Below are positions 1 to 8,400 of a stretch of 64,000 nt of DNA, piece after piece; positions within the stretch are counted from its first letter, which is position 1; every line of letters starts with the position of its first letter. The stretch covers positions 930,001 to 994,000 of the forward strand of contig NZ_CP129992.1 in the NCBI RefSeq assembly GCF_030505615.1, written 5' to 3'. Source of the stretch: Salinibaculum rarum (GTDB taxonomy: Archaea; Halobacteriota; Halobacteria; Halobacteriales; Haloarculaceae). The notes beneath the pieces were generated by a model. That model saw only the letters and a program-made list of their open reading frames with translations. It was not told where the DNA came from and searched no databases. The position numbers and the translations under genes are program-made.

Positions 1-900
1 GTCGCACTCGTTCTCGCGGCGATGATTCAGTCCGCACTCGTCCCGTTCCACAGCTGGCTGCTCTCCTCGATGACCGCCCCGACGCCCGCCTCGGCGCTGA
101 TGCACGCTGGCTTCGTCAACGCGGGCGGTATCCTGCTGATTCGTTTCGCGCCGGTCGTGACCGTCGACACGACACTCATGCTCGGCATCGTGGCCGTCGG
201 CGCAGCGAGTGCCCTGCTCGGAAAACTGCTCAAAGCCGTCCAGTCGGACGTCAAGAGCGAACTGGGCTGCTCGACGGTCGGACAGATGGGATTCATGATT
301 ATGCAGGCCGGTCTCGGCTTCTTCGGGGCCGCTATCACCCACCTCATCCTGCACGGCTTCTACAAGGCGTATCACTTCCTCAGCGCGGGCGGGCAGGTCG
401 AGCATACCAGCCCGACCGAGCGCGACTCCCACGAGACCAGTCTCGCAGGCGCCGTCGTCGTCCTGGCGACCGGACTGGCCGGCGGCGCGGTGTTCGCGCT
501 GCTGACCGGGAAGGGAACGACCCTCTCCAGCGGACTCCTGCTCGTCCTGTTCGTGGTATTCACCACGCTGCACGCGGCCCGCAGCGCTGTCGCGCACACC
601 GCACTCTCGCCGACGGCCCGCTACGGCGCGGTCCCGTTGGTCTTCATCCCGGCCATCACCGTCTATGCGCTCGTCTACGTGGCTATCTCGGGTGTCCTGT
701 CCGGGCTTCCGATTGTCGCCGCCCCGACCGAACTGACCGCGCTCCACGGCGTCGTCGCCGCCGTCTTCCTCGCTGTCTACGTCGCAATCGAGACCGGCGT
801 CCACGAGCGCAGCCAGCGCCTCTACGTTGCGCTGTTGAACGCGAGCCAACCCGCTTCCAGCACTGTGCTGACCGCCACGGAGGAATACAATGAGTACTGA
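1..900 (+). CDS. dabB: DabB, NuoL-like membrane subunit of inorganic-carbon transporter (5' truncated by window edge)
   Basis: The reading frame is open from base 1, so the 5' part of the gene lies outside the window; about 299 codons are visible. The segment with HSWLL, SMTAPTPASALMH and GFVNAGG is characteristic of the proton-conducting NuoL/MrpA family. Several hydrophobic helices follow. The stop overlaps the dabA start by 11 bp (890-900), so the two are translationally coupled. NuoL-type protein next to a DUF2309 protein is the defining arrangement of the DAB energy-coupled CO2/bicarbonate accumulation system, in which DabB is thought to supply cation flux to DabA. Function is inferred from family and neighbour. 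Confidence 0.85.
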   Translation, partial: VALVLAAMIQSALVPFHSWLLSSMTAPTPASALMHAGFVNAGGILLIRFAPVVTVDTTLMLGIVAVGAASALLGKLLKAVQSDVKSELGCSTVGQMGFMIMQAGLGFFGAAITHLILHGFYKAYHFLSAGGQVEHTSPTERDSHETSLAGAVVVLATGLAGGAVFALLTGKGTTLSSGLLLVLFVVFTTLHAARSAVAHTALSPTARYGAVPLVFIPAITVYALVYVAISGVLSGLPIVAAPTELTALHGVVAAVFLAVYVAIETGVHERSQRLYVALLNASQPASSTVLTATEEYNEY

Positions 901-3295
901 AGATACTATCGACGACAGCATCGACAAGGCAGCGACGACCGTCGGGTCGGTCTGGCCGATTCACTCGTTCGTGACGGCCAACCCGCTTTCGGGCTTCGAG
1001 GACATGCCGTTCAGTGAGGCCGTCACTCAAGCCGGGGACCTCCTGGGCGGCCGCGGCTATCCGAGCCCGGAGACGTTCCGGGCGGCTCTTGAGGACGGGC
1101 AGATTGACCCCGAGATACTCGATTCGGAACTGGCCGAGCGCGGCTACGAGGGCGACCCCGAAACCCTGCTGGAGCGCATGGACTCCAGCGTCGAGACGGA
1201 GACTCCGAGTACCGACGCTGAGCGGGTCGACCACGTGCTGACGAAGTGGCTGTCGGCGTTCCTCGACGAAGGCCAGGCCCAATGGCCGATGCCGAACCGC
1301 GAGGACGGATTCTACAGCGCCTTCCGGTCGGTGGCCGCGTACGACGACCAGATTCCCGACGAGGGGGTCGTCGCCGACCTGCCGGCGTCGCCAATCGAGA
1401 CTATCGAGTCGGTGCTGGAGCCGTACCCCGAGAGCCAGCGGGTACCCATCTTCGAGGAGCAGTTCGCCGCGCTCCCTGGCTGGGCCGGCTTCATCAAACA
1501 ACGCGTTGCCGGCGACGGTGCGTGGCAGTCCACGTACCCAATCACGCTCGATGGCTACCTCGCCGCTCGCCTCGCGCTACTGGACGCCTTCGGTGTCGGT
1601 ATCGAGCCGTCGATTGGCCTCGACAGCACCGAGTCCGAGGCGGCCGACGACCTCGCCGAAGCGTTCCTGAGTGCGTGGGAGGCGAGCTATCGCAGTGACC
1701 TCGTCGAGCGCGTCGCCGCCGAGAGCGAGACCCTCGCCGACAGCGACTCCTCCGGTCGCCCGGACGCCCAGATGGTCTTCTGTATCGACACGCGCTCGGA
1801 GATACTCCGCCGTCACATCGAGGCCACGGGCGACTACGAGACCCACGGCTACGCTGGCTTCTTCGGTATCCCGATGGAGTACCACGGCTACGACGCCGAC
1901 GTGTCGGTCGACGCCTGCCCGCCGATTCTCGACTCCCAGCACCACATTGCGGAGCTACCCACAGACGAGGACGCACAGGCGAGCCACGACCGCTGGTCGC
2001 GTCTCCGCGACGCCGCGGGCGAGATTGTCGAGACGCTGAAGACCAACCCAGCGACCGCCTTCGGCTTCGTCGAGAACGCCGGCAGCGGATACGGACTGGC
2101 GCTCGCGGCTCGCACGCTTGTCCCCGGTCGTGTCTCCGACCTGCTGGACAGCGCCGACGACGTGACGCCCGACGACCACGAGTTCTGTGACCCGGTCGTC
2201 CACCACCAGCACACCTACGCTGGCGACCTCCCGGTTGGCCTGACCCACGAGGAGAAAGTCGAGTACGCCGCGACCGCCTTCGAGTTGATGGGTTGGGAGA
2301 CGTTCGGGCGCCTCGTGGTCTTCACCGGCCACGCCAGCGAGACGGCGAACAATCCCTACGACGCGAGTCTGGACTGTGGGGCCTGTGCTGGCAACCCCGG
2401 TGGCCCGAGCGCCCGCGTCCTCGCGGCAATCTGTAACGACGACGCGGTCAGGACGGCCCTGCGCGAGCGCGACTTCGACGTGCCCGAGGACACCGTCTTC
2501 CTCGCCGGCCAGCACAACACCACGACCGACGAAATCGACCTGTACGACGGCCACGTCCCGGAGAGCCACGCAGCGGACCTCGAACGCCTGCGCGCGGACC
2601 TCGATACGGCCCGCGAGAGCGCGACCGCCGAGCGCTCGGCGTCGATGGGTGTTGACGGGTCGGCGGCCGTCAGGGAGACGGAACGCCGCGCCGCCGACTG
2701 GGCCGAGACGCGTCCGGAGTGGGGGCTGGCTGGCAACGCCGGATTCGTCGTCGGGCCCCGCGAGTTGACGAGTGACCTCGACCTCGACGGGCGCGCCTTT
2801 CTCCACTCCTACGACTGGTCGACCGACCCCGACGGTGACGCGCTCGAAGCGATTCTCACCGGCCCGATGGTCGTCACCCAGTGGATAAACACCCAGTACT
2901 ACTTCTCGACGGTCGACAACGCCGTCTACGGCAGTGGCTCGAAGGTGACCCACAACCCCGTCGGCAACGTCGGCGTCTACCAGGGCAACGGCGGCGACCT
3001 GATGACCGGGCTCCCGCTCCAGTCGCTGATGGCCGCCGCCGATACACCGCACCACCAACCGCTGCGCCTCTCGACGGTCCTCCACGCGCCGGTCGAGCGC
3101 GTCACCGCCGTCCTGGCCGACAACGACGAACTGACCGAACTCCTGGACAACGACTGGCTTTCGCTAACCGTCGTCGACCCGACGCAGGACCACCAGGCGT
3201 TCCACTACGAGCGCAATCTGGAATGGACGCCAGCAACCGAACCGGCCACGGTCGACCCGGAGGCACCGACCGCCCCGGCACCCGCTGACGACTGA
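890..3295 (+). CDS. dabA: DabA (DUF2309), zinc-dependent inorganic-carbon uptake subunit
   Basis: This 801-residue soluble protein belongs to the DUF2309/DabA family, a beta-carbonic-anhydrase-like zinc protein that with DabB drives vectorial hydration of CO2 to bicarbonate. The four residues known as zinc ligands in characterised DabA can be placed: C298 and D300 in the motif FCIDTRSE, H481 in FTGHAS, and C496 in DCGACAGN. The 15-residue H-to-C spacing matches the characterised protein. Length is normal for the family. The N-terminus is acidic and the C-terminus ends in a Pro/Ala/Asp tail. Transcription is continuous with dabB through the 11-bp overlap. The family assignment is very secure; activity in this host is inferred. 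Confidence 0.9.
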   Translation: MSTEDTIDDSIDKAATTVGSVWPIHSFVTANPLSGFEDMPFSEAVTQAGDLLGGRGYPSPETFRAALEDGQIDPEILDSELAERGYEGDPETLLERMDSSVETETPSTDAERVDHVLTKWLSAFLDEGQAQWPMPNREDGFYSAFRSVAAYDDQIPDEGVVADLPASPIETIESVLEPYPESQRVPIFEEQFAALPGWAGFIKQRVAGDGAWQSTYPITLDGYLAARLALLDAFGVGIEPSIGLDSTESEAADDLAEAFLSAWEASYRSDLVERVAAESETLADSDSSGRPDAQMVFCIDTRSEILRRHIEATGDYETHGYAGFFGIPMEYHGYDADVSVDACPPILDSQHHIAELPTDEDAQASHDRWSRLRDAAGEIVETLKTNPATAFGFVENAGSGYGLALAARTLVPGRVSDLLDSADDVTPDDHEFCDPVVHHQHTYAGDLPVGLTHEEKVEYAATAFELMGWETFGRLVVFTGHASETANNPYDASLDCGACAGNPGGPSARVLAAICNDDAVRTALRERDFDVPEDTVFLAGQHNTTTDEIDLYDGHVPESHAADLERLRADLDTARESATAERSASMGVDGSAAVRETERRAADWAETRPEWGLAGNAGFVVGPRELTSDLDLDGRAFLHSYDWSTDPDGDALEAILTGPMVVTQWINTQYYFSTVDNAVYGSGSKVTHNPVGNVGVYQGNGGDLMTGLPLQSLMAAADTPHHQPLRLSTVLHAPVERVTAVLADNDELTELLDNDWLSLTVVDPTQDHQAFHYERNLEWTPATEPATVDPEAPTAPAPADD

Positions 3296-3436
3296 CCCAC
3301 GTCGAAGACAACCCGACCACCACTGCGTTGCTCCGGTATCCCGCCTAACTCACCGTTTCATATCGCAGTGAGAGCTTTATCCCAACTCGCTCGACAGACT
3401 CACCAGAAGCTCTCGAAAACACCCTCTACGGCAGCA

Positions 3437-3463
3437 AAACGCGCCAAACGCGCCAAACGCGCC
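3437..3463. repeat. Three perfect tandem copies of a 9-bp unit
   Basis: AAACGCGCC occurs three times head to tail immediately 3' of the M20 peptidase stop codon (TAA on the minus strand at 3466-3468), within the 170-bp convergent gap after dabA. The unit is a multiple of three, so copy-number change would not shift a frame. It may be slippage-prone filler. No strong terminator hairpin is visible beside it. Confidence 0.8.
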
Positions 3464-3465
3464 GT

Positions 3466-4539
3466 TTAGAACCGCTCGGCGACGGCATGGTATATTCTCT
3501 CACACCGCTCGACGACCTCCCAGGAGACGCTCTCCTCGGCGGTGTGGGCCTGGCCGGGTTCGGCCGCCCCACAGACGACACAGGTCGTACCCGCCTGCGC
3601 GAGCCAGCCTGCGTCGGTGGCGTGCGGTTTGACCACCTGTTCTGGGGTCCCTTCCTGTGCGCTGGCGGCGGCACTGACGACCAGCTCCGCGAAATCGCCG
3701 TCGTCACAGGCCATCGGCGGGAGGTCTTGGTCGACGGACCAGGAGACGCCCGGCAGTTCCTCGACTCGCTCCAGTGGCGCGCGCTCGCCAGGCACCGTCC
3801 GCTCGTCGACGGTTACCGAACAGGCCTCGGGGATGACGTTCCATGCCGACCCGCCCTCGATTTCCGTGACGGCGACGCTCCCAGCCAGGTCGTGACCGAG
3901 CACGTCGGTCGTCGGAAAATCGAGGTTCCGAACGACGTGGATGGCGTCGCTGGCCCGATAGATGGCGTTCTCCCCGCTCTCGACTTCACTGGCGTGGGCC
4001 GCTGTGCCGGCGGCGGTAATCGTCGACCCGCGACGACCTTTGTGGGCGACGGCCACGTCGGTCGTCTCGGGGGCGGAGTAGCCGGTCGACCCCTCGCCGA
4101 CGATGGCGTAGTCGGGCGCGAATCCGTCCTCGAGTGCTGCCTGCGCGCCGACGCCGCCCTGCTCTTCGCCCACGAAGGAGACGAAGACGAGTTCACAATC
4201 GAGGTCCGTCGCGTCGCGGAAGGCGACCATCGCCGCGGCGACGGCGCCTTTCATGTCTGCGCTGCCGCGGCCATAGAGGCGGCCATCCTGTTCGTCGATG
4301 ACGTACTCGCCGTCTACAATCTGGGAATCGTCCGGCGGCACCACGTCGTGATGGCTGACGAGTGCCAGCGACGTGTCCGTACCGGTGTTTCGTCGGGCGA
4401 TGACGTTGCCGTGGTCGTCCCGGGTGACGCTGGCGTCGGTCCGCTCACGGAGCCAGGTCTCGATATAGTCGCCCGCGGCCGTCTCGTCGTCGTGGCTGGG
4501 AATCGCAACGAGGTCGCGAGTCAACTCACGGCTGTCCAT
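3466..4539 (-). CDS. M20-family zinc metallopeptidase/deacylase (ArgE/DapE/LysK-like)
   Basis: The 357-residue protein has the full M20 metal and catalytic set: HHDVVPP with H63 and D65, GSADMKG with D95 as bridging metal ligand, GEEQGG with the catalytic Glu pair around 125-126, GEGS with a further ligand near 149, and a late His in KPHATDAG. The central dimerisation lid contains the usual HKGRRGS stretch. M20 enzymes hydrolyse N-acyl amino acids or short peptides (acetylornithine, succinyl-DAP, LysW-bound substrates). No lysine or arginine biosynthesis gene lies nearby, so the substrate cannot be named. It is a single gene convergent with dabA. A weak TATA-like AGTAAAC lies about 28 bp upstream of the start. 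Confidence 0.85.
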   Translation of the reverse strand: MDSRELTRDLVAIPSHDDETAAGDYIETWLRERTDASVTRDDHGNVIARRNTGTDTSLALVSHHDVVPPDDSQIVDGEYVIDEQDGRLYGRGSADMKGAVAAAMVAFRDATDLDCELVFVSFVGEEQGGVGAQAALEDGFAPDYAIVGEGSTGYSAPETTDVAVAHKGRRGSTITAAGTAAHASEVESGENAIYRASDAIHVVRNLDFPTTDVLGHDLAGSVAVTEIEGGSAWNVIPEACSVTVDERTVPGERAPLERVEELPGVSWSVDQDLPPMACDDGDFAELVVSAAASAQEGTPEQVVKPHATDAGWLAQAGTTCVVCGAAEPGQAHTAEESVSWEVVERCERIYHAVAERF

Positions 4540-4609
4540 ACGGCGACAACGGCTGCCAGATGTTTACTGTTGACTTTCTGTTCGGAGTAGCGAAAAGAGC
4601 GTTCGGAGA

Positions 4610-5320
4610 TTAGCGTCCGAAGCGTCGGATGCCAAGGAGGGCCGCGAGGACCGAGACGGCACCGACAGCGATGCCAAAGCCGGGACCGCTCTCACCGCCA
4701 GTCGTCGTCTCCTCTCCGGGGGCGACAGTCACCTCGAAGTTCTCGAACGTGGACCCTGCAGCCCACGTCGCGTCGGTCTGTGTCTGCCCGTCCGGCGATG
4801 GTGTTGCCGACGTAATCTGGTAGCCATTGGGGGCGACCACGCTGAACGGTCGGTCGACCGCGAAGTCGTCGGTGAACGGCTCACTGAGGACGAGGCGGTC
4901 ACCGTCTTCGGCGGCGAGTCCCGCCCAGGTCACAGCCAGCGTGACGACGCCGGTGTCGTTCCGTGTGGCGAACGCGATAGACGGGTCACGGACCGCCATC
5001 TCGCGGCCGGTATCGCTCTCGGCACGCGCTGCGATGGCGTCCATCCGCGTGCCAAACTGGGCCGCCCGCTGCTGTCGTGCCGTCGTGTTCTCCCGGAGCG
5101 CCTCGAACGCCTGGCGTTCGCTGTCGGTCGTCAGGTCGAACGTGACCGTCAGCGACACCGTGGCCGAGCCGTCTTCCGCGAGGTCGACGACGAAGGCAGA
5201 CTCCGTCTGTGTGTGTCCCGACGCCGCCGCCGGCGACGCCACGGCGGCGACCCCGACCGTCGAGAGGACGACAGCGAGCGCGACGAGGGCCGCAACGCGA
5301 GGTGTGCGGTCACCGGCCAT
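4610..5320 (-). CDS. PGF-CTERM surface protein with an ectodomain shared with the 7303-8391 regulator (DUF7345-like)
   Basis: The 236-residue precursor has a Sec signal peptide (about 1-33, Ala-rich), a single ectodomain (about 40-195), a Thr/Gly linker, and a C-terminal PGFG + hydrophobic helix + RRFGR tail. That tail is a PGF-CTERM signal, processed by archaeosortase A with lipid anchoring to the S-layer side of the membrane. The ectodomain aligns by eye with residues 45-215 of the membrane regulator: NGSA/DGSA, a long helix with RM, TGREM, GVVT plus W-x-x-F/L-A, and a late GY motif. I believe this family is listed as DUF7345, but could not check. Its start overlaps the upstream gene's stop by 1 bp (TAATG), so it is the second gene of the operon. 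Confidence 0.8.
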   Translation of the reverse strand: MAGDRTPRVAALVALAVVLSTVGVAAVASPAAASGHTQTESAFVVDLAEDGSATVSLTVTFDLTTDSERQAFEALRENTTARQQRAAQFGTRMDAIAARAESDTGREMAVRDPSIAFATRNDTGVVTLAVTWAGLAAEDGDRLVLSEPFTDDFAVDRPFSVVAPNGYQITSATPSPDGQTQTDATWAAGSTFENFEVTVAPGEETTTGGESGPGFGIAVGAVSVLAALLGIRRFGR

Positions 5321-7122
5321 TACTCACCGTCCTCTTCTTCGTCCTCTTCATCTTCGTCGTCGCTCTCTTCGTCATCTTCGTCCTCGGTTTCTTCGTCGTC
5401 TTCCTCATCTTCTCCGTCGTCGGTGTCGGTCTCCTCGCTGTCGTCGTCTGCGTCCTCTTCTTCGCTTTCGTCGTCATCACCCTCTGCATCCTCGTCGTCC
5501 GCTTCGACCTCGTCTTCGTCTCGCTGGTCGATGCCGACCTCGTCCAGTGCGAGGGTTCCGTCGTCGCCGATTTCGAAGCTCAGTTCGGCTTCGAGTTGCC
5601 CTTTCAACAGCGTGACTTCGAGTTCCTCGGTGGCGTTGGTCTGGAAGGTGAGCGTTCCGTCGCCGTCCGTGGTGCCGACCTGGTTCCCGTCAGTGAGGAC
5701 GGAGACGTTGGCGAGTCCGGCGCCGTCGTAGGTGGCACGCACCGAGACGGTGCCGTTGTCGACGCTGCCGGAGACGTCGAGGCGCTCGCTAATCTCGCGG
5801 TCGGTCCGGTCGTCGCTGCTTTCCTGTCGCAGCGTGAATTCGAGTTCGGCTTCGCGGTCGCCCGACTCGACCTTGAGTTCGGCCTCGTCGTCGTCGGGCA
5901 GCGTGACCGCAATCGTCCCGTTCTCGTCGGTCGTGCCGACGTGCTGGTCGTCGAGTTCGACGCTCGCGCCAGCGACCGGTTCGCCACCGGCGAACACGGA
6001 CACCGTGACGGTTCCGCCGGCCGTCGCGGTCCCGTTGACCAGCGAGAGTGACAGCGGCGGCCCTTCAGACTCGTCGTCCTCGTCTTCATCATCGCTGTCG
6101 TCCTCGTCGTCTTCACCGTCGTTGTCATCTGCCTCGCTGTCGTCGTCATCGTCGTCACGCCGTTCGATCTCTTCTTCGAGGGCGAAGACCTCGCCGGTCT
6201 CGCCGTCGACACTCACCTCGGCCTCACCGGTGTGGTTCGGGCCATAGAAGGCAAATTCGAACTCGTAGGCGCCGTCGTCGCGGTCGAGGGCACTGAGCGT
6301 CCAGTCGCCGTCACGGTCGGTCGAGAGCACACCGCGAGCGGTATCGAGGGCGGTGCTCTGGTCGACGACGAAACTGCCGTTGCCCTGCTGTGGGCGCTCG
6401 AAGCCACGAGTCCACTCGCCGTCCTCGCTCTCGATTTCGATTTCGAGCCCGTTGCTGGTCTCGAGTTCGATTTCACCCTGTGACTGGCCGGTGAATCGGT
6501 CGAGGAGGCCAGCAGCGCCGGTCCCGCTGACGACACTCAGATTCCCGACTGCGTTGTCAAGCGCCGTCTGGTTGAGGCCCGCGGCACGTAGTTCGAGCGC
6601 GGAGACGTTCGCGGCGCGGTCCTGGAGCCGTTCGTAGCTGCCAAGCATGTTCGACGCCCGCGCGTTCAGCGTCGCGAGTTGCTGGGCGTACTGCGAGCGC
6701 GTGATGTCACCCTCGTCGTACGCTTCGGTAGCGTCTTCGTAGTCCTCACGGATGTCCTCGGCCCGGTCGCGCAGTTCCTCGGCGCGGTCGGCGACCGCTT
6801 CGGCCTGTTCCTCCTCATTGTCGGTCTCGACGGAGAGCTCGAAGGCCGTGTTCTCGAACTCGGTCTGGACCTCGTCGCTCGAGGTGCTGATGACCGTCGA
6901 GAGTTGCTGGCCGACCGTGACGTTCACGCGTGAGTCGTTCCCTGTCTCTGTCTGCGAGTCGTTTACCGACTCGTTTTCCATCTGGGGTGCCGTCACTGGC
7001 TCGTCTGTGACCCCGTCGACGGATTGTACGCCGGGACTCGGCGACAGTGCCACTGCCGGGGCGGTCATCCCGACCACGGCAACCACTGCGAGCACGAGTG
7101 CGGCGATAGCGGTTCGGTTCAT
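5320..7122 (-). CDS. Exported acidic protein: coiled coil, PepSY-like segment, two Ig-like domains, Asp/Glu tail
   Basis: The open frame extends upstream to 7269, but the ATG at 7122 is chosen because a signal peptide (MNRTAIAALVL...) starts there and a TATA box lies 28-33 bp upstream. The 600-residue precursor contains a charged coiled coil (about 95-175), a PepSY-like stretch (about 235-310, with W-x-L and a D-G-E-T-G-E-V strand), an Asp/Glu spacer, and two beta-sandwich carboxypeptidase-regulatory/Ig-like repeats (GTATAGGTVTVSV and GSVDNGTVSVRA, each followed by VGTTDxxGT). It ends in roughly 60 almost purely acidic residues. No C-terminal anchor is visible, so it is probably secreted or held by partners. 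It is the first gene of the operon with the PGF-CTERM protein. Its function is unknown; cation binding by the tail is a guess. Confidence 0.75.
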   Translation of the reverse strand: MNRTAIAALVLAVVAVVGMTAPAVALSPSPGVQSVDGVTDEPVTAPQMENESVNDSQTETGNDSRVNVTVGQQLSTVISTSSDEVQTEFENTAFELSVETDNEEEQAEAVADRAEELRDRAEDIREDYEDATEAYDEGDITRSQYAQQLATLNARASNMLGSYERLQDRAANVSALELRAAGLNQTALDNAVGNLSVVSGTGAAGLLDRFTGQSQGEIELETSNGLEIEIESEDGEWTRGFERPQQGNGSFVVDQSTALDTARGVLSTDRDGDWTLSALDRDDGAYEFEFAFYGPNHTGEAEVSVDGETGEVFALEEEIERRDDDDDDSEADDNDGEDDEDDSDDEDEDDESEGPPLSLSLVNGTATAGGTVTVSVFAGGEPVAGASVELDDQHVGTTDENGTIAVTLPDDDEAELKVESGDREAELEFTLRQESSDDRTDREISERLDVSGSVDNGTVSVRATYDGAGLANVSVLTDGNQVGTTDGDGTLTFQTNATEELEVTLLKGQLEAELSFEIGDDGTLALDEVGIDQRDEDEVEADDEDAEGDDDESEEEDADDDSEETDTDDGEDEEDDEETEDEDDEESDDEDEEDEEEDGE

Positions 7123-7149
7123 CGTGGACGATGCCACGACCCAGACGGG

Positions 7150-7155
7150 TATAAA
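7150..7155 (-). promoter_or_regulatory. TATA box of the acidic-protein/PGF-CTERM operon
   Basis: TTTATA on the minus strand (TATAAA as written) is centred about 30 bp upstream of the ATG at 7122. That is the spacing expected for a leaderless or near-leaderless haloarchaeal transcript. Confidence 0.65.
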
Positions 7156-7177
7156 CGGGGTCGATGCTGGCAGGCCG

Positions 7178-7251
7178 TTGCAGTCAGTTGCATTCGCTTG
7201 CGGGCAATTGGGCGTGAGTTGCAGCCGTTTGCAGTCGGTTGCAGACTTGCT
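7178..7251. promoter_or_regulatory. Helically phased TTGCA array between two divergent promoters
   Basis: TTGCA or a one- or two-base variant begins at 7178, 7188, 7198 (TTGCG), 7208 (TTGGG), 7219, 7229, 7239 and 7247 (TTGCT). Spacings are 10, 10, 10, 11, 10, 10 and 8 bp. Five copies are exact and most read GTTGCAG(T/C). The array lies nearly symmetrically between the two core promoters, about 23 bp from the left TATA box and about 20 bp from the right. Sites one helical turn apart on one DNA face suggest cooperative binding of an oligomeric regulator. The divergently encoded winged-helix membrane protein is the obvious candidate; that link is inference. Confidence 0.7.
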
Positions 7252-7271
7252 GGCTGCCGGCGAGCGCATTA

Positions 7272-7279
7272 CTTAATAC
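7272..7279 (+). promoter_or_regulatory. TATA box of the membrane regulator gene
   Basis: CTTAATAC is centred 27-28 bp upstream of the GTG at 7303, which fixes that GTG as a leaderless start. Confidence 0.6.
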
Positions 7280-7302
7280 GACTCCGTCTGGATACGGAGA
7301 CT

Positions 7303-8391
7303 GTGTCATCGAGCGCTCGCTACCCGACGCCTGTGCTAGTCGGTGTGCTCGCGCTCGTTTTGCTCGGCGCGGTCCAGCCAGCAGCGATCGGCATCGCCAG
7401 CGCCCAGCAGTCACAGCCCGAGACGGACAACACCGTCACCAGAATCGAGGTTCACGCGAACGGGTCGGCCACCTGGACACTCCAGTTTCGGACGCGACTG
7501 GACACCGCCGACCGCGTCGCGGAGTACGAGGCCTTCCAGGAACAGTTCCGAAACGACACCGGCCGGTATCTCGACCCGTTCCGCGACCGGATGCGCGGGG
7601 TCGTCGCTAACGCCGAAAACGCCACTGGCCGCGAGATGACCGCCAACGGCTTTCGTGCCTCGACACGCATCCAGGAGGTGCCACAGCGGTGGGGTGTCGT
7701 CACCTACGAGTTCACCTGGACGAACTTCGCTGCACAGCAGGACGGGACACTCGCCGTCGGTGACGTCTTCCAGGGCGGATTCTTCATCGCTGCAGACGAC
7801 CGCCTCCAGGTCGAGACACCGCCCGGGTACGAGACCAGCCGCGTCGAACCCGACCCTGATAGCCGGGACGGCGGGCTGTTGACCTGGAGCGGCCGCGAGG
7901 ACTTCGCCGACGGCCAGCCGACGGTCGAATTCGAACCGACCGACAGCGCGACGACGTCGGAGTCCGGGTCGCCAACCGCTCCAACACGGTCGCCCGGTCC
8001 GGGTGGTCTTACCGTCGTTGCCGGTCTGGCAGTACTGGCCCTCGCCGCCTTCCTCGGCGTTGTGCTGTATCGACGACGGGAGGCTGCCGACGTGGACGAC
8101 CAGCCAGCGGCGACAGCGACTGACACCGCACCCGCCCAGCACGATACGGACAGTGGTTCCACAGGGGAGTCCCGGGGTGAAGAAACGCCGGTCCTGACCG
8201 ACGAGGAGCGTGTCGTCGCGCTCTTGGAGGAACACGGCGGGCGCATGCGACAGGCGGCACTCACCGACGAGTTCGACTGGTCGGCCTCGAAGACGTCGCG
8301 GCTTGTCGGCCAACTGGCAGAGGAGGGGACCGTCGAGAAACTCCGTCTCGGCCGGGAGAACGTCGTTGCGCTCCCGGAGGACTCGGAGTGA
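7303..8391 (+). CDS. Membrane-anchored winged-helix regulator with extracellular DUF7345-like domain
   Basis: The GTG at 7303 is preferred over upstream in-frame starts because a signal peptide/first TM starts there and a TATA box sits 27 bp upstream. The 362-residue protein has an N-terminal export signal (1-36, ending SAQQ), an ectodomain (about 40-215) paralogous to the PGF-CTERM protein at 4610-5320, and a low-complexity linker. One TM helix (about 236-256, ending in YRRR) follows, then a cytoplasmic winged helix (about 298-358: TDEERVVALLEEHGG, a recognition-helix region with SASKTSRLVGQL, and a wing) of the type I know as DUF7343. The topology suggests direct signalling from the cell surface to DNA. 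The phased array directly upstream is a plausible target, which would mean autoregulation together with control of the divergent operon. Confidence 0.8.
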   Translation: MSSSARYPTPVLVGVLALVLLGAVQPAAIGIASAQQSQPETDNTVTRIEVHANGSATWTLQFRTRLDTADRVAEYEAFQEQFRNDTGRYLDPFRDRMRGVVANAENATGREMTANGFRASTRIQEVPQRWGVVTYEFTWTNFAAQQDGTLAVGDVFQGGFFIAADDRLQVETPPGYETSRVEPDPDSRDGGLLTWSGREDFADGQPTVEFEPTDSATTSESGSPTAPTRSPGPGGLTVVAGLAVLALAAFLGVVLYRRREAADVDDQPAATATDTAPAQHDTDSGSTGESRGEETPVLTDEERVVALLEEHGGRMRQAALTDEFDWSASKTSRLVGQLAEEGTVEKLRLGRENVVALPEDSE

Positions 8392-8400
8392 CGGTGGGTC

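Noticed and set aside
1955-3085. Long minus-strand open frame opposite dabA
   Set aside because: Antisense shadow of a GC-rich gene; no acidic halophilic composition or domain.
3487-4590. Plus-strand frame opposite the M20 peptidase
   Set aside because: Mirrors the real gene; the M20 metal ligands are on the minus strand.
5213-5731. Plus-strand frame with long Ser runs
   Set aside because: Complement of Asp/Glu codons of the acidic exported protein.
7123-7269. N-terminal extension of the acidic protein to 7269
   Set aside because: It would run through the TATA box and phased array; the signal peptide begins at 7122.
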